Source: Oppiella nova (lineage: Eukaryota > Arthropoda > Arachnida > Sarcoptiformes > Oppiidae). From it: a DNA stretch of 44,355 bases. A program made the translations under genes and the position numbers. The notes beneath the pieces were generated by a model. That model saw nothing but the letters and a program-made list of their open reading frames with translations. It did not search any database and was not told the origin of the DNA. Shown piece after piece: positions 17,285-25,762 of the stretch (the stretch's first letter is position 1; the number at the start of each line of letters is the position of its first letter). The stretch lies in assembly GCA_905397405.1 (NCBI GenBank), contig CAJPVJ010000080.1:1-44355 (forward strand), read 5' to 3'.

Positions 17285-17683
17285 ATGGGAAAGAAGCTGT
17301 TTTTTGTTTGGCTATTGATGTTTCAATTTACATTTCAGAATGTCTGGTATGTGGTTGAATCTTTATGCCTTAATGAAATTTCGACTCAATCCCATATAAA
17401 ACAAAATATTGATGATAAAGAATCACTTATTACCATAAGTGATGTTGAAAGAAATATTGAAAAAATAAGATATAACAATGAAATAAATCAGTTTTGTCAA
17501 AATATTTGTTTAAATGATAAATGTAATTTCATATCGAACTTTGCTGATTTAAAAATAGAACGTAATTTTGAAAATACATTTAATCTATTTTTTAATCTTC
17601 TGACTTTTCAGAGATACAGGTGGTTGAATTTATATCAATCCCCTGAATTAAATAATTTATCTCCTCCTCCTAAATTCAATTAG
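17285..17683 (+). CDS. Small exported protein, possibly CzcI-like
   Basis: 132 residues. A hydrophobic N terminus (KKLFFVWLLMFQFTFQNVW) looks like a signal peptide. The layout resembles CzcI: a signal sequence, an early Cys in SLCLNE, a central Cys cluster (FCQNICLNDKC) and a Pro-rich end (LSPPPKFN). Typical CzcI proteins are His-rich; this one has a single His, so metal binding would be reduced. The assignment rests mainly on shape and on the neighbouring CzcN-like gene. It could instead be an unrelated exported protein. Confidence 0.4.
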   Translation: MGKKLFFVWLLMFQFTFQNVWYVVESLCLNEISTQSHIKQNIDDKESLITISDVERNIEKIRYNNEINQFCQNICLNDKCNFISNFADLKIERNFENTFNLFFNLLTFQRYRWLNLYQSPELNNLSPPPKFN

Positions 17684-17750
17684 CTATACGGTGGTTAGCT
17701 AAAGCAGCTCCCACCATTTTATATTTTTGTATATGCTGAGGAGTATTTAA

Positions 17751-17906
17751 ATGTTTAGTCAAAAAAAATCTATATGTTATTTTGTGGAATCATCGTATGT
17801 AAATTTTACGTTTAAAATAAGTACTTTGTATTCTTTAAAATTGATTAAAGGTCATGCGAAATTTTATTCGAGAAAATATGATTTATTTTGTTGTGGGAGA
17901 AAATAA
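17751..17906 (+). CDS. Possible 51-residue small ORF
   Basis: ATG at 17751 stands 7 bases after a very good GAGGAG (17738-17743), and the stop (17904-17906) is one base before the start of the next gene. This looks like a coupled leader or a small protein. The product begins MFSQKKSICYF, is basic and contains three Cys (residues 9, 47 and 48). No family recognised. It may act only to load ribosomes for the downstream gene. Confidence 0.35.
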   Translation: MFSQKKSICYFVESSYVNFTFKISTLYSLKLIKGHAKFYSRKYDLFCCGRK

Positions 17907-17907
17907 T

Positions 17908-18519
17908 ATGAGTATTATATTTTCCTCCAGAATAAGGACCATGGGTTCAAGGGTTATTGGTTTTGTATTGGCATTTATTATTGCTTTTAGTTTTGGCCTA
18001 TGGCACGACACTTTCCCCTTAATTGAGCATCTTTTATGGTTGCTCGGTTGGTTTTTAGTGGGGGTCGGTGCAATGGGGCGGATATGGTGCAGTATCTATA
18101 TTTTAGGCCATAAAAACGCGAAGTTAGTTATGGATGGTCCATATTCCATATGCCGAAATCCACTCTATTTCTTTAGTTTTTTAGCTGCACTGGGGATTAT
18201 GTTTTTAACTGAAACCTTGTTCTTTCCTTTGGCTTTTAGTTTGTTTTTTTTAGTTTATTATTACTTTGTCATACGTCAAGAAGAGCGTTTTTTGAGGAAA
18301 AAATTTGATCAATTGTATTTGAATTATACTCAAACTACACCACGCTTTTGGCCGAGTTTTAAAAACTATTCTGAACCGCAATATTGCCAAGTGTCATCCA
18401 AACATTTTAGGTTGTTCTTAACTCAGGTGATCTGGTTTTTCTGGGTTGCTGCATTTGTACAACTGTTTGAAGAGCTTAGATTGTTAGGGGTTTTTCCTAT
18501 TTATTTTAATATATTTTAG
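17908..18519 (+). CDS. Isoprenylcysteine carboxyl methyltransferase-family membrane protein, CzcN-like
   Basis: 203 residues. The start at 17908 has GGGAGA 7 bases upstream; a longer frame opening at 17854 is less likely. Four to five hydrophobic helices are present. The ICMT/PEMT signature is MDGPYSICRNPLYFFSF, then RQEERFLRKKFDQLYLNY and TTPRFWPSF, matching CzcN of metal-resistance clusters. Such proteins are inner-membrane SAM-dependent methyltransferase homologues of unknown exact role. It follows a possible CzcI-like gene, but no CzcCBA pump gene is present here. Confidence 0.7.
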   Translation: MSIIFSSRIRTMGSRVIGFVLAFIIAFSFGLWHDTFPLIEHLLWLLGWFLVGVGAMGRIWCSIYILGHKNAKLVMDGPYSICRNPLYFFSFLAALGIMFLTETLFFPLAFSLFFLVYYYFVIRQEERFLRKKFDQLYLNYTQTTPRFWPSFKNYSEPQYCQVSSKHFRLFLTQVIWFFWVAAFVQLFEELRLLGVFPIYFNIF

Positions 18520-18727
18520 TCCGCTTTTATTAACTTGAATTGAGACTTAGAGTATCTAGTAAAAGTCATATTATTGGGTACTCTAAAAGGATTTAATTTT
18601 AAGACTTATCTAGTCACAATAAAGGAAGTTATATTAATGTTGAAGTGATTGTCGAATAGTCACTTCAATTGTGAATTAGATAAGGCTCCTCTATAATTAA
18701 ATTCTTGTGTGTAGAAAATAGAGAAGT

Positions 18728-19345
18728 ATGTCATCACAATCTCAAGTCGCTTCTACTCAGGTGACAAAAAGGCAAACCAAGCCAGCAGAAGTCCGAATTG
18801 ATGAGCTGATGAATGCTGCACAAACGCTTTTCTTAGAAAAAGGTGTAGAAGCTACCACCATTAGCGAAATTATTGCCAGTGTGGGCGTTGCTAAAGGGAC
18901 CTTTTATCATTACTTTGAATCGAAACAGCATATTGTTGAAGCCTTAAAAAAACGTTATATCGATTTTTTTATCGCGGCCTTAGACAAGGCAGTTGCAACA
19001 TGTGATGCTGAAGATTGGGTCAGTCAATTTAAGGTTTGGATCTCTGCCAATATACAAACCTATCTCGAAAGCTATGCTATACATGATATTGTTTTTGGTG
19101 CACATCACCATGAACGAAAAAATAATGAAAAAAATATGATATTGGAACAACTGCTGCAAATCTTAAATGGAGGGCAGCAGGCGGGTATTTGGCATTTAGA
19201 ACAGCCAAGATTAACCGCTTTGTTGATTTATTCAGGTGTGCATGGGGTTGCAGATGAAGCAATTGCCAATCAACTACAAGATAGCACAGATTTTTCTCAG
19301 CAAATTGCAATGCAATATTTAAAAATGCTCCATCATGATGGCTGA
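18728..19345 (+). CDS. TetR-family regulator of the adjacent exporter
   Basis: 205 residues with an N-terminal extension of about 20. The HTH reads ELMNAAQTLFLEKGVEATTI, then IIASVGVAKGTFYHYFESKQ (about 27-70), a textbook TetR pattern. The C-terminal domain contains a His-rich bend (GAHHHERKN). The next gene, same strand, is an MFS exporter whose promoter holds a long palindrome of the TGACCGAC type used by this family, so it probably represses the exporter. Confidence 0.85.
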   Translation: MSSQSQVASTQVTKRQTKPAEVRIDELMNAAQTLFLEKGVEATTISEIIASVGVAKGTFYHYFESKQHIVEALKKRYIDFFIAALDKAVATCDAEDWVSQFKVWISANIQTYLESYAIHDIVFGAHHHERKNNEKNMILEQLLQILNGGQQAGIWHLEQPRLTALLIYSGVHGVADEAIANQLQDSTDFSQQIAMQYLKMLHHDG

Positions 19346-19535
19346 CTTTCAGCATTATCTTGAATCGTATAAATCGCTTCTCGTCTGATATTCTTTTATT
19401 ATCAATTTTAATTAGAACCCGAAAATATACATTTTAAAGTTAACCATTTTGGTTGAGTTGTGATCAGTGATGATCTTTAAAAGCGCTTTCAAGACTCTCT
19501 ATAAAAAATAAAAGGTTTGGGTTTTAAGTGGGTAT

Positions 19536-19568
19536 TTATACATTGACCGACCGTCGGTCAGTGTATAA
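19536..19568 (+). promoter_or_regulatory. TetR-type operator overlapping the exporter promoter
   Basis: TGACCGAC-C-GTCGGTCA (19544-19560) is a perfect palindrome. After one mismatched pair (19543/19561) symmetry resumes out to 19536 and 19568, 33 bases in all. A TTGACC -35 box (19543-19548) and a TATAAT -10 box (19564-19569), spaced 15 bases, lie in or against it. Bound repressor would cover the promoter. Confidence 0.85.
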
Positions 19569-19603
19569 TATAATGATTCTCATTTAAATGATCTAGGTGA
19601 TGT

Positions 19604-20992
19604 ATGAATGCATCTCGCCAGCCGATTTATCTTATTTTAGCGCTCTATATCAGTACCTTTCTGTGTTTAGTGGATTTAAGCAGTGTCAATCTTGCACTTG
19701 GAAGTATTCAAAACCAATTTGATAGTGATATGGCGGATCTACAGTGGGTGATAGATAGCTATGCTTTAAGTCTATCGAGTTTAATGTTAGCGGTGGGAGC
19801 ATTAAGCCAGCGTATAGGGCGTAAAAAGTTATGGTTACTGGGTGTGATCATTTTTATCGTGGGTTCATTGATTTGTGCGATGGCAAGCAATTTTAGTTTG
19901 TTGATTATTGGACGAATGATTCAGGGGGTGGCTGGTGCAGTTTTAATCCCTTTGGCATTGGCGATCATGGTGCATCATTTTCATCAACCGCAAGACAAAG
20001 CGCGTGAAATTGGTCGCTGGAGCTCTTTTAGTGCTTTTTCATTAATTGTTGGCCCGCTGATGGGTGGATTAATGGTGCATCATTTTGGTTGGCAAAGTAT
20101 TTTCTGGCTCAATCTTCCTGTTGGGATTCTAACGATTTACTTGGGTTATTATGGTATTGAGGCGGATCAGAAATCGGTGCCTGTACCTTTTGATTATTTA
20201 GGTTTGCTCTACAGTGCTGTAGCGATTGTCACATTAACGTATAGCATTATCGCATTACAACATGTGCATTTAGCACATTGGTTTATGCTGAGTATTTTCT
20301 TGTTTATCTTGGCAAGTATGGCGTTTGTATGGCAACAAAAACATGCCACTCATCCATTGATCCCCAATCATTTATTTAAAAATAAACGTTTTTTAGCCTA
20401 TAACGCGATTTCTTTTATTTTAGGATTTGCAGGATATAGTTCGTTATTTATATTTGCTTTGTTTTATCAAAATCAGATTGAGTTAACTGCAGCACAGGCA
20501 GGCTGGTTGATTGCACCACAGTTTTTAACACAGGCGTTTGTTTCAATTGCCTTTTCCAAATTACACCAGCGTTTTACCGTAGCGAGCTTATTAACACTGG
20601 GCTTGGCAATTGCAGGCACTGCATTGTTGGCTATGATGAGTTTTCAAACCGATTCATCTTTTGCGCTATTTATCTTTTGTAGTGGACTTATGGGAATTGG
20701 TATGGGATTGATCGTTCCGGGTTCAAGTACATTGATCATGGGCAGTGTACAAGTACAAGATGCAAACTTTGCCGCAGCCATTTTAAATACACTACGCCAA
20801 TTGGGAATGACAATTGGGATTGCAGTATTAGGTACAGCAATGACCGTTGTAACCACCTTATCTCAACAGCAGGGCAACAGCTTACAATCTGCTGAACTGA
20901 TGGCTTTCCATGTCACGGTCATGTTGATGGGTGGACTCTTTCTACTGTCTATTTTGTTTATGTTATATAGCCAGAAACAAGCCTCAATTTAG
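19604..20992 (+). CDS. MFS multidrug/metabolite exporter, DHA2 (14-TMS) type
   Basis: 462 residues with about 14 membrane helices. Motifs include FLCLVDLSSVNLALGSIQ, LQWVIDSYALSLSSLMLAVG, the GRKKLW loop, and the antiporter motif C-like GPLMGGLMV. EmrB/QacA-type exporters expel drugs, dyes or metabolites with proton uptake. Control by the upstream TetR protein is strongly suggested by the operator. A good terminator follows at 21047. An AATGATTCTCATT sequence between promoter and start is weakly Fur-box-like. Substrate unknown. Confidence 0.85.
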   Translation: MNASRQPIYLILALYISTFLCLVDLSSVNLALGSIQNQFDSDMADLQWVIDSYALSLSSLMLAVGALSQRIGRKKLWLLGVIIFIVGSLICAMASNFSLLIIGRMIQGVAGAVLIPLALAIMVHHFHQPQDKAREIGRWSSFSAFSLIVGPLMGGLMVHHFGWQSIFWLNLPVGILTIYLGYYGIEADQKSVPVPFDYLGLLYSAVAIVTLTYSIIALQHVHLAHWFMLSIFLFILASMAFVWQQKHATHPLIPNHLFKNKRFLAYNAISFILGFAGYSSLFIFALFYQNQIELTAAQAGWLIAPQFLTQAFVSIAFSKLHQRFTVASLLTLGLAIAGTALLAMMSFQTDSSFALFIFCSGLMGIGMGLIVPGSSTLIMGSVQVQDANFAAAILNTLRQLGMTIGIAVLGTAMTVVTTLSQQQGNSLQSAELMAFHVTVMLMGGLFLLSILFMLYSQKQASI

Positions 20993-21046
20993 ATTTTCTC
21001 ACTGTTACTTTGCAGGGAGCAACTGCATTGACACGAATAGAGCTAA

Positions 21047-21087
21047 ATAAAACAAGAGCACTGATTGACTCAGTTCTCTTGTTTTAT
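21047..21087 (+). terminator. Terminator of the exporter gene
   Basis: Twelve-bp stem ATAAAACAAGAG (21047-21058) with CTCTTGTTTTAT (21076-21087), extended inward by ACTGA/TCAGT around a TTGAC loop. Its T-rich right arm suits rho-independent release. Confidence 0.75.
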
Positions 21088-21088
21088 C

Positions 21089-21240
21089 AGTCCTTTTTAA
21101 GACTGTAAATCAATATAAAAGCCCCTCATCTTAGCCTTCTCCCAGTGGGAGAAGGGACTTTCAATACCAATACGATTTACGCCATATAATCATTTTTTGA
21201 TTTATGAAAGATCTATTGTTTATGCAAAATGAATTAAAAC
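21089..21240 (+). repeat. Dispersed intergenic repeat, copy A
   Basis: Order of parts: AGTCCTTTTTAA, an AAATCAATATAAAAGCCCC tract, CCTCATCTTAGCCTTCTCCC with its GGGAGAAGG hairpin arm, a CAATACGATTTAC stretch, ATATAATCAT, and ATGAAAGATCTATTG. Nearly the same sequence recurs at 21414, in the same orientation. Confidence 0.8.
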
Positions 21241-21413
21241 TTTGCAACCTAGGCTGGGCAGTGTAAGTACCTTTTCTTCATTGAATCCAACAAGGCGTAG
21301 CTATCGTGGCGTATAGGAGTATCTCTTGCTCAACATTAGCAAAAACAAAGTACTGCTTTGTTTGTAGTGCAAAGATAAGATAGTATAAGAGTGAGACATT
21401 CGGCTTCTTTCAT

Positions 21414-21565
21414 TAGTCCTTTTTAAAACCTAAATCAACATAAAAGCCCCTCATCCTAGCCTTCTCCCAGTGGGAGAAGGGACATTTCAATCCAATATGA
21501 TTCACTCCATATAATCATATTTTGATTTATGAAAGATCTATTGCTTACACAAATGAATTAAAAAT
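21414..21565 (+). repeat. Dispersed intergenic repeat, copy B
   Basis: Closely similar to copy A over about 150 bases, including the CCTTCTCCCAGTGGGAGAAG hairpin and the ATGAAAGATCTATTG end followed by AAATGAATTAAAA. Differences are scattered substitutions and small gaps. Confidence 0.8.
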
Positions 21566-21630
21566 TTTCACTGTAATAGGTGGCTTTGCAAGCTCCTACC
21601 ATCAGATGAATTAACTTTTATAGAATAAAT

Positions 21631-22239
21631 TTACTTAAGTTGCTCTAAATTGATTAAGGCATTGCCAAAATATTTAAATGCATCAAGCGCTCCTTGAATA
21701 ACTTCATCTTTCTGGCTAGGGCTGAGTTCGGCTTGATCTAAAGCTTGAACAAATCGTTTCCAAACCTTCGCTCGACCTTCAGGATAAGCTGCCAAATTGC
21801 GCGCACCATTCTCAGCACTTAAACCTAAACATTGCTGCGCTTGTTTAAATAAAAATGCCGCGCCTAAAGTTGATCCTTCTGAAACGTAAATCCAGCCTAA
21901 AGCAGCAGGGAAAGTCACATTTAAGCTTTCTAAAGTTTGGCCTTGGGGTTGAATGCCTAAATCTTGTAGATCTAACAGTGCTTGTGCAGAACGACCACGG
22001 ATATCAAGGTCGGTAATATGTAAAGCCACTTGATCTTGTTGAAATAAATGTTCGATTTCCAATTGAAAATAATACTGTGACAAGGTGAATAAGGCATATT
22101 TTTCTAAACTAGAAAATACGTCTGCCTTTGCCATCAGTGTATGCATTCTTTCATGCTCATCTGCAGTCTGTAATTTGAGCTGCATAGCCAAACTGAGTTC
22201 TTGTTGCGTATTGGGTTCAGTGATCAGTGCTTGATTCAT
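21631..22239 (-). CDS. hemO: Biliverdin-producing haem oxygenase
   Basis: 202 residues, all-helical. The proximal-haem-ligand region reads LKLQTADEHERMHTLM (His29 in the usual TxxxHE pattern), and the distal helix GWIYVSEGSTLGAAFLFKQ has the Gly-rich kink of haem oxygenases. It opens the haem ring to biliverdin, CO and Fe2+ in the cytoplasm with an electron donor. It is divergent from an ECF sigma/FecR pair, and a Fur-like box lies between them, so it is probably induced by iron lack and works with the TonB receptor at 29364. Symbol given by function and context. Confidence 0.85.
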   Translation of the reverse strand: MNQALITEPNTQQELSLAMQLKLQTADEHERMHTLMAKADVFSSLEKYALFTLSQYYFQLEIEHLFQQDQVALHITDLDIRGRSAQALLDLQDLGIQPQGQTLESLNVTFPAALGWIYVSEGSTLGAAFLFKQAQQCLGLSAENGARNLAAYPEGRAKVWKRFVQALDQAELSPSQKDEVIQGALDAFKYFGNALINLEQLK

Positions 22240-22369
22240 GTAATTCTCTTATGTAAAAAAGTCTATGAAAAAATGGGTTATATGAGAGATGACGAATGAA
22301 CTGGATAAAAAGCGCAACAGAGCCTACAAAAAAAGATCTTTAGGATAGCATTTACAAATCACAAAATGT

Positions 22370-22390
22370 AAACGATAATTATTATTGTTT
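22370..22390. promoter_or_regulatory. Fur-box-like site between hemO and the sigma factor gene
   Basis: AAACGATAATTATTATTGTTT is near-palindromic and rich in GATAAT-type hexamers. It lies 25 bases before the sigma start and about 130 before the hemO start, able to serve both divergent genes. Confidence 0.6.
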
Positions 22391-22415
22391 AGAATTTTTA
22401 ATTTAATTTAATTTT

Positions 22416-22964
22416 ATGATCCCAATTCTCCCCACACCATCGCGACAGCAAATACTGCAAGAGATGTATTTGGATCACCATGATTGGCTGAAACAATGGC
22501 TGAACTCGCGTGTCAGATATCCTTTTACTGCCGCAGATCTGGTTCAAGATACTTTTGTCAAATTGCTGCAAAGCAAACAGCTTTTTTCTATTCAGGAACC
22601 GCGTGCATATCTGGTCAATGTCGCAAAACATGTGCTGATTGATAAGCATCGTCGTTATATTTTAGAGCAGAATTATTTAGAAACACTCAAACAGCATGCA
22701 GATGATCAAGATCTTTTAATCACTTCAAATCAAATTGAAGAGGCTGTACTTATTTTAGATTTTCTTACCATTGCTTTACAGGATACAACAGCACTAACTC
22801 GAAAAGCATTTATCATGTATTACTTTGAAGGCTATAGTCAGAGTGAAATTGCCACTGAGATTGGCAAATCATTACGCACGACACAGCTCTATTTAGCCGA
22901 ATGTTTACAGTTATGTTATGAGGCGAAAAACAATTTGCTTGAGCTAGGGCTAGATGAACGCTAA
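22416..22964 (+). CDS. ECF sigma factor, FecI type
   Basis: 182 residues. Region 2 shows the TAADLVQDTFVKLLQ pattern, then EPRAYLVNVAKHVLIDKHRR. Region 4 reads TRKAFIMYYFEGYSQSEIAT followed by IGKSLRTTQLYLAECLQLCY. These are standard for FecI/HasI-like sigmas. It should direct RNA polymerase to the haem-uptake genes when released by the FecR-like partner. The FecR gene start overlaps its end by 11 bases. A Fur-like box precedes the gene. Confidence 0.87.
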   Translation: MIPILPTPSRQQILQEMYLDHHDWLKQWLNSRVRYPFTAADLVQDTFVKLLQSKQLFSIQEPRAYLVNVAKHVLIDKHRRYILEQNYLETLKQHADDQDLLITSNQIEEAVLILDFLTIALQDTTALTRKAFIMYYFEGYSQSEIATEIGKSLRTTQLYLAECLQLCYEAKNNLLELGLDER

Positions 22965-23937
22965 ACAGCTACAGAAAGAAATGGCTTTATGGATTGTTCG
23001 TTTAAATACTGATGATTTGCATGAACGTCAACAAGCGCAAATTGAGTTTGAAGCATGGCGAAGCAAATATCCTGAACATCACGATCAACTTGATCAGATG
23101 CTTAATTTTTCTGAAACGATGCAGCAGTTTTCGACAACGCATGGCATATCCAGTCAAAACGTTCGCAATTCAATGAAAGTCAGTCAGCAAAGTAAAAAAC
23201 ATATTTTACAATTATTTAGCAAAGTCTTGCTGTTTTGTGTGAGTATCGGTGGCGTTGTCTATTTCACTGCTCATTCAACAATGATGTCTTACTACACGGC
23301 TGATTATAAAACTGAGATTGGGCAAATGCATTCGATCACCTTGGAAGATGGTTCCAAAGTGACTTTAGCTGCAAAATCTGCCATTAAACTTGATTTTACT
23401 GCTGAAAAAAGACAAATCAATTTAGTCCAAGGGGATATTTATATTGATGTTGCCAAAGACCCACAACGACCTCTGATCGTTCATACAGCTCAAGCGGATT
23501 TTAAAGCGCTCGGTACACGATTTATAGTTTATCAGTACGCCAATAGCAGTGTGTTAAATATGTTGCATTCAAAGGTTGAAACCCGTTCATTGGCTAAAAA
23601 TTCTCAAGTAAAAGTAGTAAAGCAAGGCGAAAAAATTAGCGCTGACGCACTTGGTTTAAGCCCGATTTCTGAGTTGGATATTGCATCGACCGAGTTTGCT
23701 TGGGATAAACATCAGATCTTGGCAGATCAACTTCCTTTAGCTGATTTACTGACCAACTTAGGGCGTTATCATCATCAATATTTAATATTTAATCATTCGA
23801 CCTTAAAAGATTATAAAGTCAGTGGTGTGATTAATGCGCAACAGGATTTAGATCAAACGCTACGATTGTTGGTAACTCAATACCCAATTAAAATAACCAA
23901 GCTTGGCGATCATGTGATTTATATTACTTCAAAATAA
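22954..23937 (+). CDS. FecR-type anti-sigma factor
   Basis: 327 residues. The N-terminal cytoplasmic DUF4880-like part contains ALWIVRLNTDDLHERQQAQI and EFEAWRSKYPEHHDQL. One membrane helix (about 77-98, VLLFCVSIGGVVYFTA) leads to the periplasmic FecR domain: YKTEIGQMHSITLEDGSKVT, then LVQGDIYIDVAKDP. The C-terminal part (LADLLTNLGRYHHQYLIF to the end) contacts the STN domain of the receptor in this family. It transmits the signal from the occupied TonB receptor to the sigma factor. Overlaps the sigma gene. Confidence 0.87.
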   Translation: MNAKQLQKEMALWIVRLNTDDLHERQQAQIEFEAWRSKYPEHHDQLDQMLNFSETMQQFSTTHGISSQNVRNSMKVSQQSKKHILQLFSKVLLFCVSIGGVVYFTAHSTMMSYYTADYKTEIGQMHSITLEDGSKVTLAAKSAIKLDFTAEKRQINLVQGDIYIDVAKDPQRPLIVHTAQADFKALGTRFIVYQYANSSVLNMLHSKVETRSLAKNSQVKVVKQGEKISADALGLSPISELDIASTEFAWDKHQILADQLPLADLLTNLGRYHHQYLIFNHSTLKDYKVSGVINAQQDLDQTLRLLVTQYPIKITKLGDHVIYITSK

Positions 23938-24182
23938 CAGAAATGTTATTTTGGATGGGGTGAATATCTTGTTAAATGTGGTTTATTTTTGTTTAGTCAC
24001 ATTTTTATATGTTGGAAATACTGTTTAAAACTAAAATATTTATTTTAAATTCACTATTTTATTTGTTTATATAATTGAATTTTAATAACAAAATTAATGC
24101 ATGATTTTATTTAATATATTTGTATGATAAAAAGTTAACTTGGAAGCTATTGTGGTGTGTACGTATTTTTGTCAGCATAAGG

Positions 24183-24216
24183 TTTTATTTTAAATTAACT
24201 GAAATTTAAAATAAAA
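24183..24216 (+). promoter_or_regulatory. Conserved leader hairpin, block A
   Basis: TTTTATTTTAAATT pairs perfectly over 14 bp with AATTTAAAATAAAA around a 6-nt loop (AACTGA), 170 bases before pilin-like gene 1. The stem is identical in block B while the loop differs, which suggests the structure is kept. Confidence 0.6.
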
Positions 24217-24385
24217 ATAAGTAGTAAGTGGCTAAATTTTTAAATCAGCATAGGCTTAAAATAAGCAGAAACATGGTTTACCCATATTTAATTGCATTTA
24301 TTTATATTGAGATTTTCGTTCCTATAATGTGAATAAGATTATATTTATCGCATTTTTGATTCAAACTTTATAAAGGGGTTATTCA

Positions 24386-24997
24386 ATGAAGAAACTGAGT
24401 TTAGTAACATTGAGTACTTTGGCTTTAACTTTGCCATGTACAAATGTATTTGCGTTAGATGGAACCATTACAGTTAATGGTGTTATCACTGATGGAACGT
24501 GTACATTAAAAGGTGATGGTAATAGGTCAAGTGGTACTAAAGACATAACGGTTAACTTGCCTTCTGTTCCTAAATCACTATTTAAATTTGAACCTGGATT
24601 TCCAAATTCAATGCAAGTAATCTTTAGTATGCAGTTAACGAATGCTACGGGTACAGGTCCTTGTGATGCTGCAACAAGTAAAGCTTTTAAAGGGATACAT
24701 TTGAGTCCAATTTCACCAACTGATTTGGATGACCTTGATAAGAGTTTATTGGTCAACAGAGCCACTGGTGCAGGTGGTGCCTCTAGTACAAATCCTGTTT
24801 TTATTCGATTTTACACTTATGAAACCAACAGTATTGTAGATCTGAATGCGCCTTGGGGAAGTCAAGCAGGAAGTGAACTTTATAGTGTTGGTAATGAAGT
24901 ATCTATACGTTATGTGGCAACGGTTATTTCTAATACTGGAGTTGTGGATGCTCAAAATGTGCAAGCAAAGATAAATTATACCATGCACTATAATTAA
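24386..24997 (+). CDS. Exported pilin-like protein 1 of the tandem array
   Basis: 203 residues. Signal peptide about 1-23 (cut after VFA). The mature part starts DGTITVNGVITDGTCTL, the type-1-pilin N-terminal pattern. Cys39 and Cys93 (GPCDAATS) stand where pilins form a disulfide, and the C terminus KINYTMHYN alternates like a donor strand with the usual penultimate Tyr. Family-specific parts are FKGIHLS, LLVN(R/K)A and APWGSQ. There is no chaperone or usher gene within the window. The ribosome site AAAGGGG precedes the ATG. Secretion follows from the signal peptide; pilus assembly is not shown. It opens block A after the FecR gene. Confidence 0.75.
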   Translation: MKKLSLVTLSTLALTLPCTNVFALDGTITVNGVITDGTCTLKGDGNRSSGTKDITVNLPSVPKSLFKFEPGFPNSMQVIFSMQLTNATGTGPCDAATSKAFKGIHLSPISPTDLDDLDKSLLVNRATGAGGASSTNPVFIRFYTYETNSIVDLNAPWGSQAGSELYSVGNEVSIRYVATVISNTGVVDAQNVQAKINYTMHYN

Positions 24998-25086
24998 ATT
25001 TTTTATGTTGGTTTTAGTGGTGAGGCATAGATTTAATGATGATTGAGCAACTTAAAAATAATTAAAACTTTATAAAGGGGTATTTG

Positions 25087-25674
25087 ATGAAGAAACTGAG
25101 TTTAGCAACATTGAGTACTTTAACTTTGCCATGCACAAGTGTATTTTCAGTAGATGGAACCATTACGTTTGATGGAGTTATCACCGATTGAACATGTACA
25201 TTACAAGGTCGTAATAGTGGTGTAAGTGGTTTAAAAGATATAACGATTACCTTACCTACTATGCCCAAATCAATGTATGAATTTGCAGTAGGAGTATTGG
25301 GTCTTCACTTAAGAAATGCTACAGGTACGGGTCCTTGTGATGTAGCTACAAGTAAAGCCTTTAAAGGGATCCATCTCAGTGTAACGTCACCAGATGAGGA
25401 CCTAGATGCAACCGTTAAAACTTTATTGGTCAATAAAGCCCGTGGCGCAGGTGGTGCTTCTAGTATAAATCCTGTTTTTGTCTATTTTTACAGGTTGAGT
25501 CCTACTGAGTTGGTGGATTTTTCTGCACCATGGGGAGATCAAGCGAGAAGTCCAGTTTATACGGAGGGTGGAGAAACTTATCTAGTTTATGGTATCGGAA
25601 TGTTTTCTAAGACTAGGATTGTCGATGCTCAGAATTACACGGCAAAGATAAATTATACATTGCACTATAATTAA
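25087..25674 (+). pseudogene. Pilin-like gene 2 of the array, interrupted by one nonsense codon
   Basis: Same family and frame from ATG 25087 to 25674. TGA at 25189-25191 replaces the GGA (Gly) codon that precedes TGTACA in genes 1, 4 and 5. The signal peptide is two residues shorter than in gene 1. Downstream the frame is intact, including GPCDVATSKAFKGIHLS, APWGDQ and KINYTLHYN, so the loss is recent or a sequence error. It keeps the AAAGGGG ribosome site. Confidence 0.8.
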
Positions 25675-25762
25675 TTTTTTGTGTTGGTTTTTGTAGAGAA
25701 ACATAGGTTAGCTGGTGATTCAGCAACTTAAAAATAATTAAAACTTTATAAAGGGGTATTTG

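Larger units (their letters stand above)
20993..21630. other. Intergenic region with terminator and two repeat copies
   Basis: The 638-base gap holds the exporter terminator and two direct copies of the dispersed repeat (21089-21240 and 21414-21565), separated by about 170 bases. That separator has a small ACAAAG/CTTTGT hairpin near 21350 and no ORF. Confidence 0.6.
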
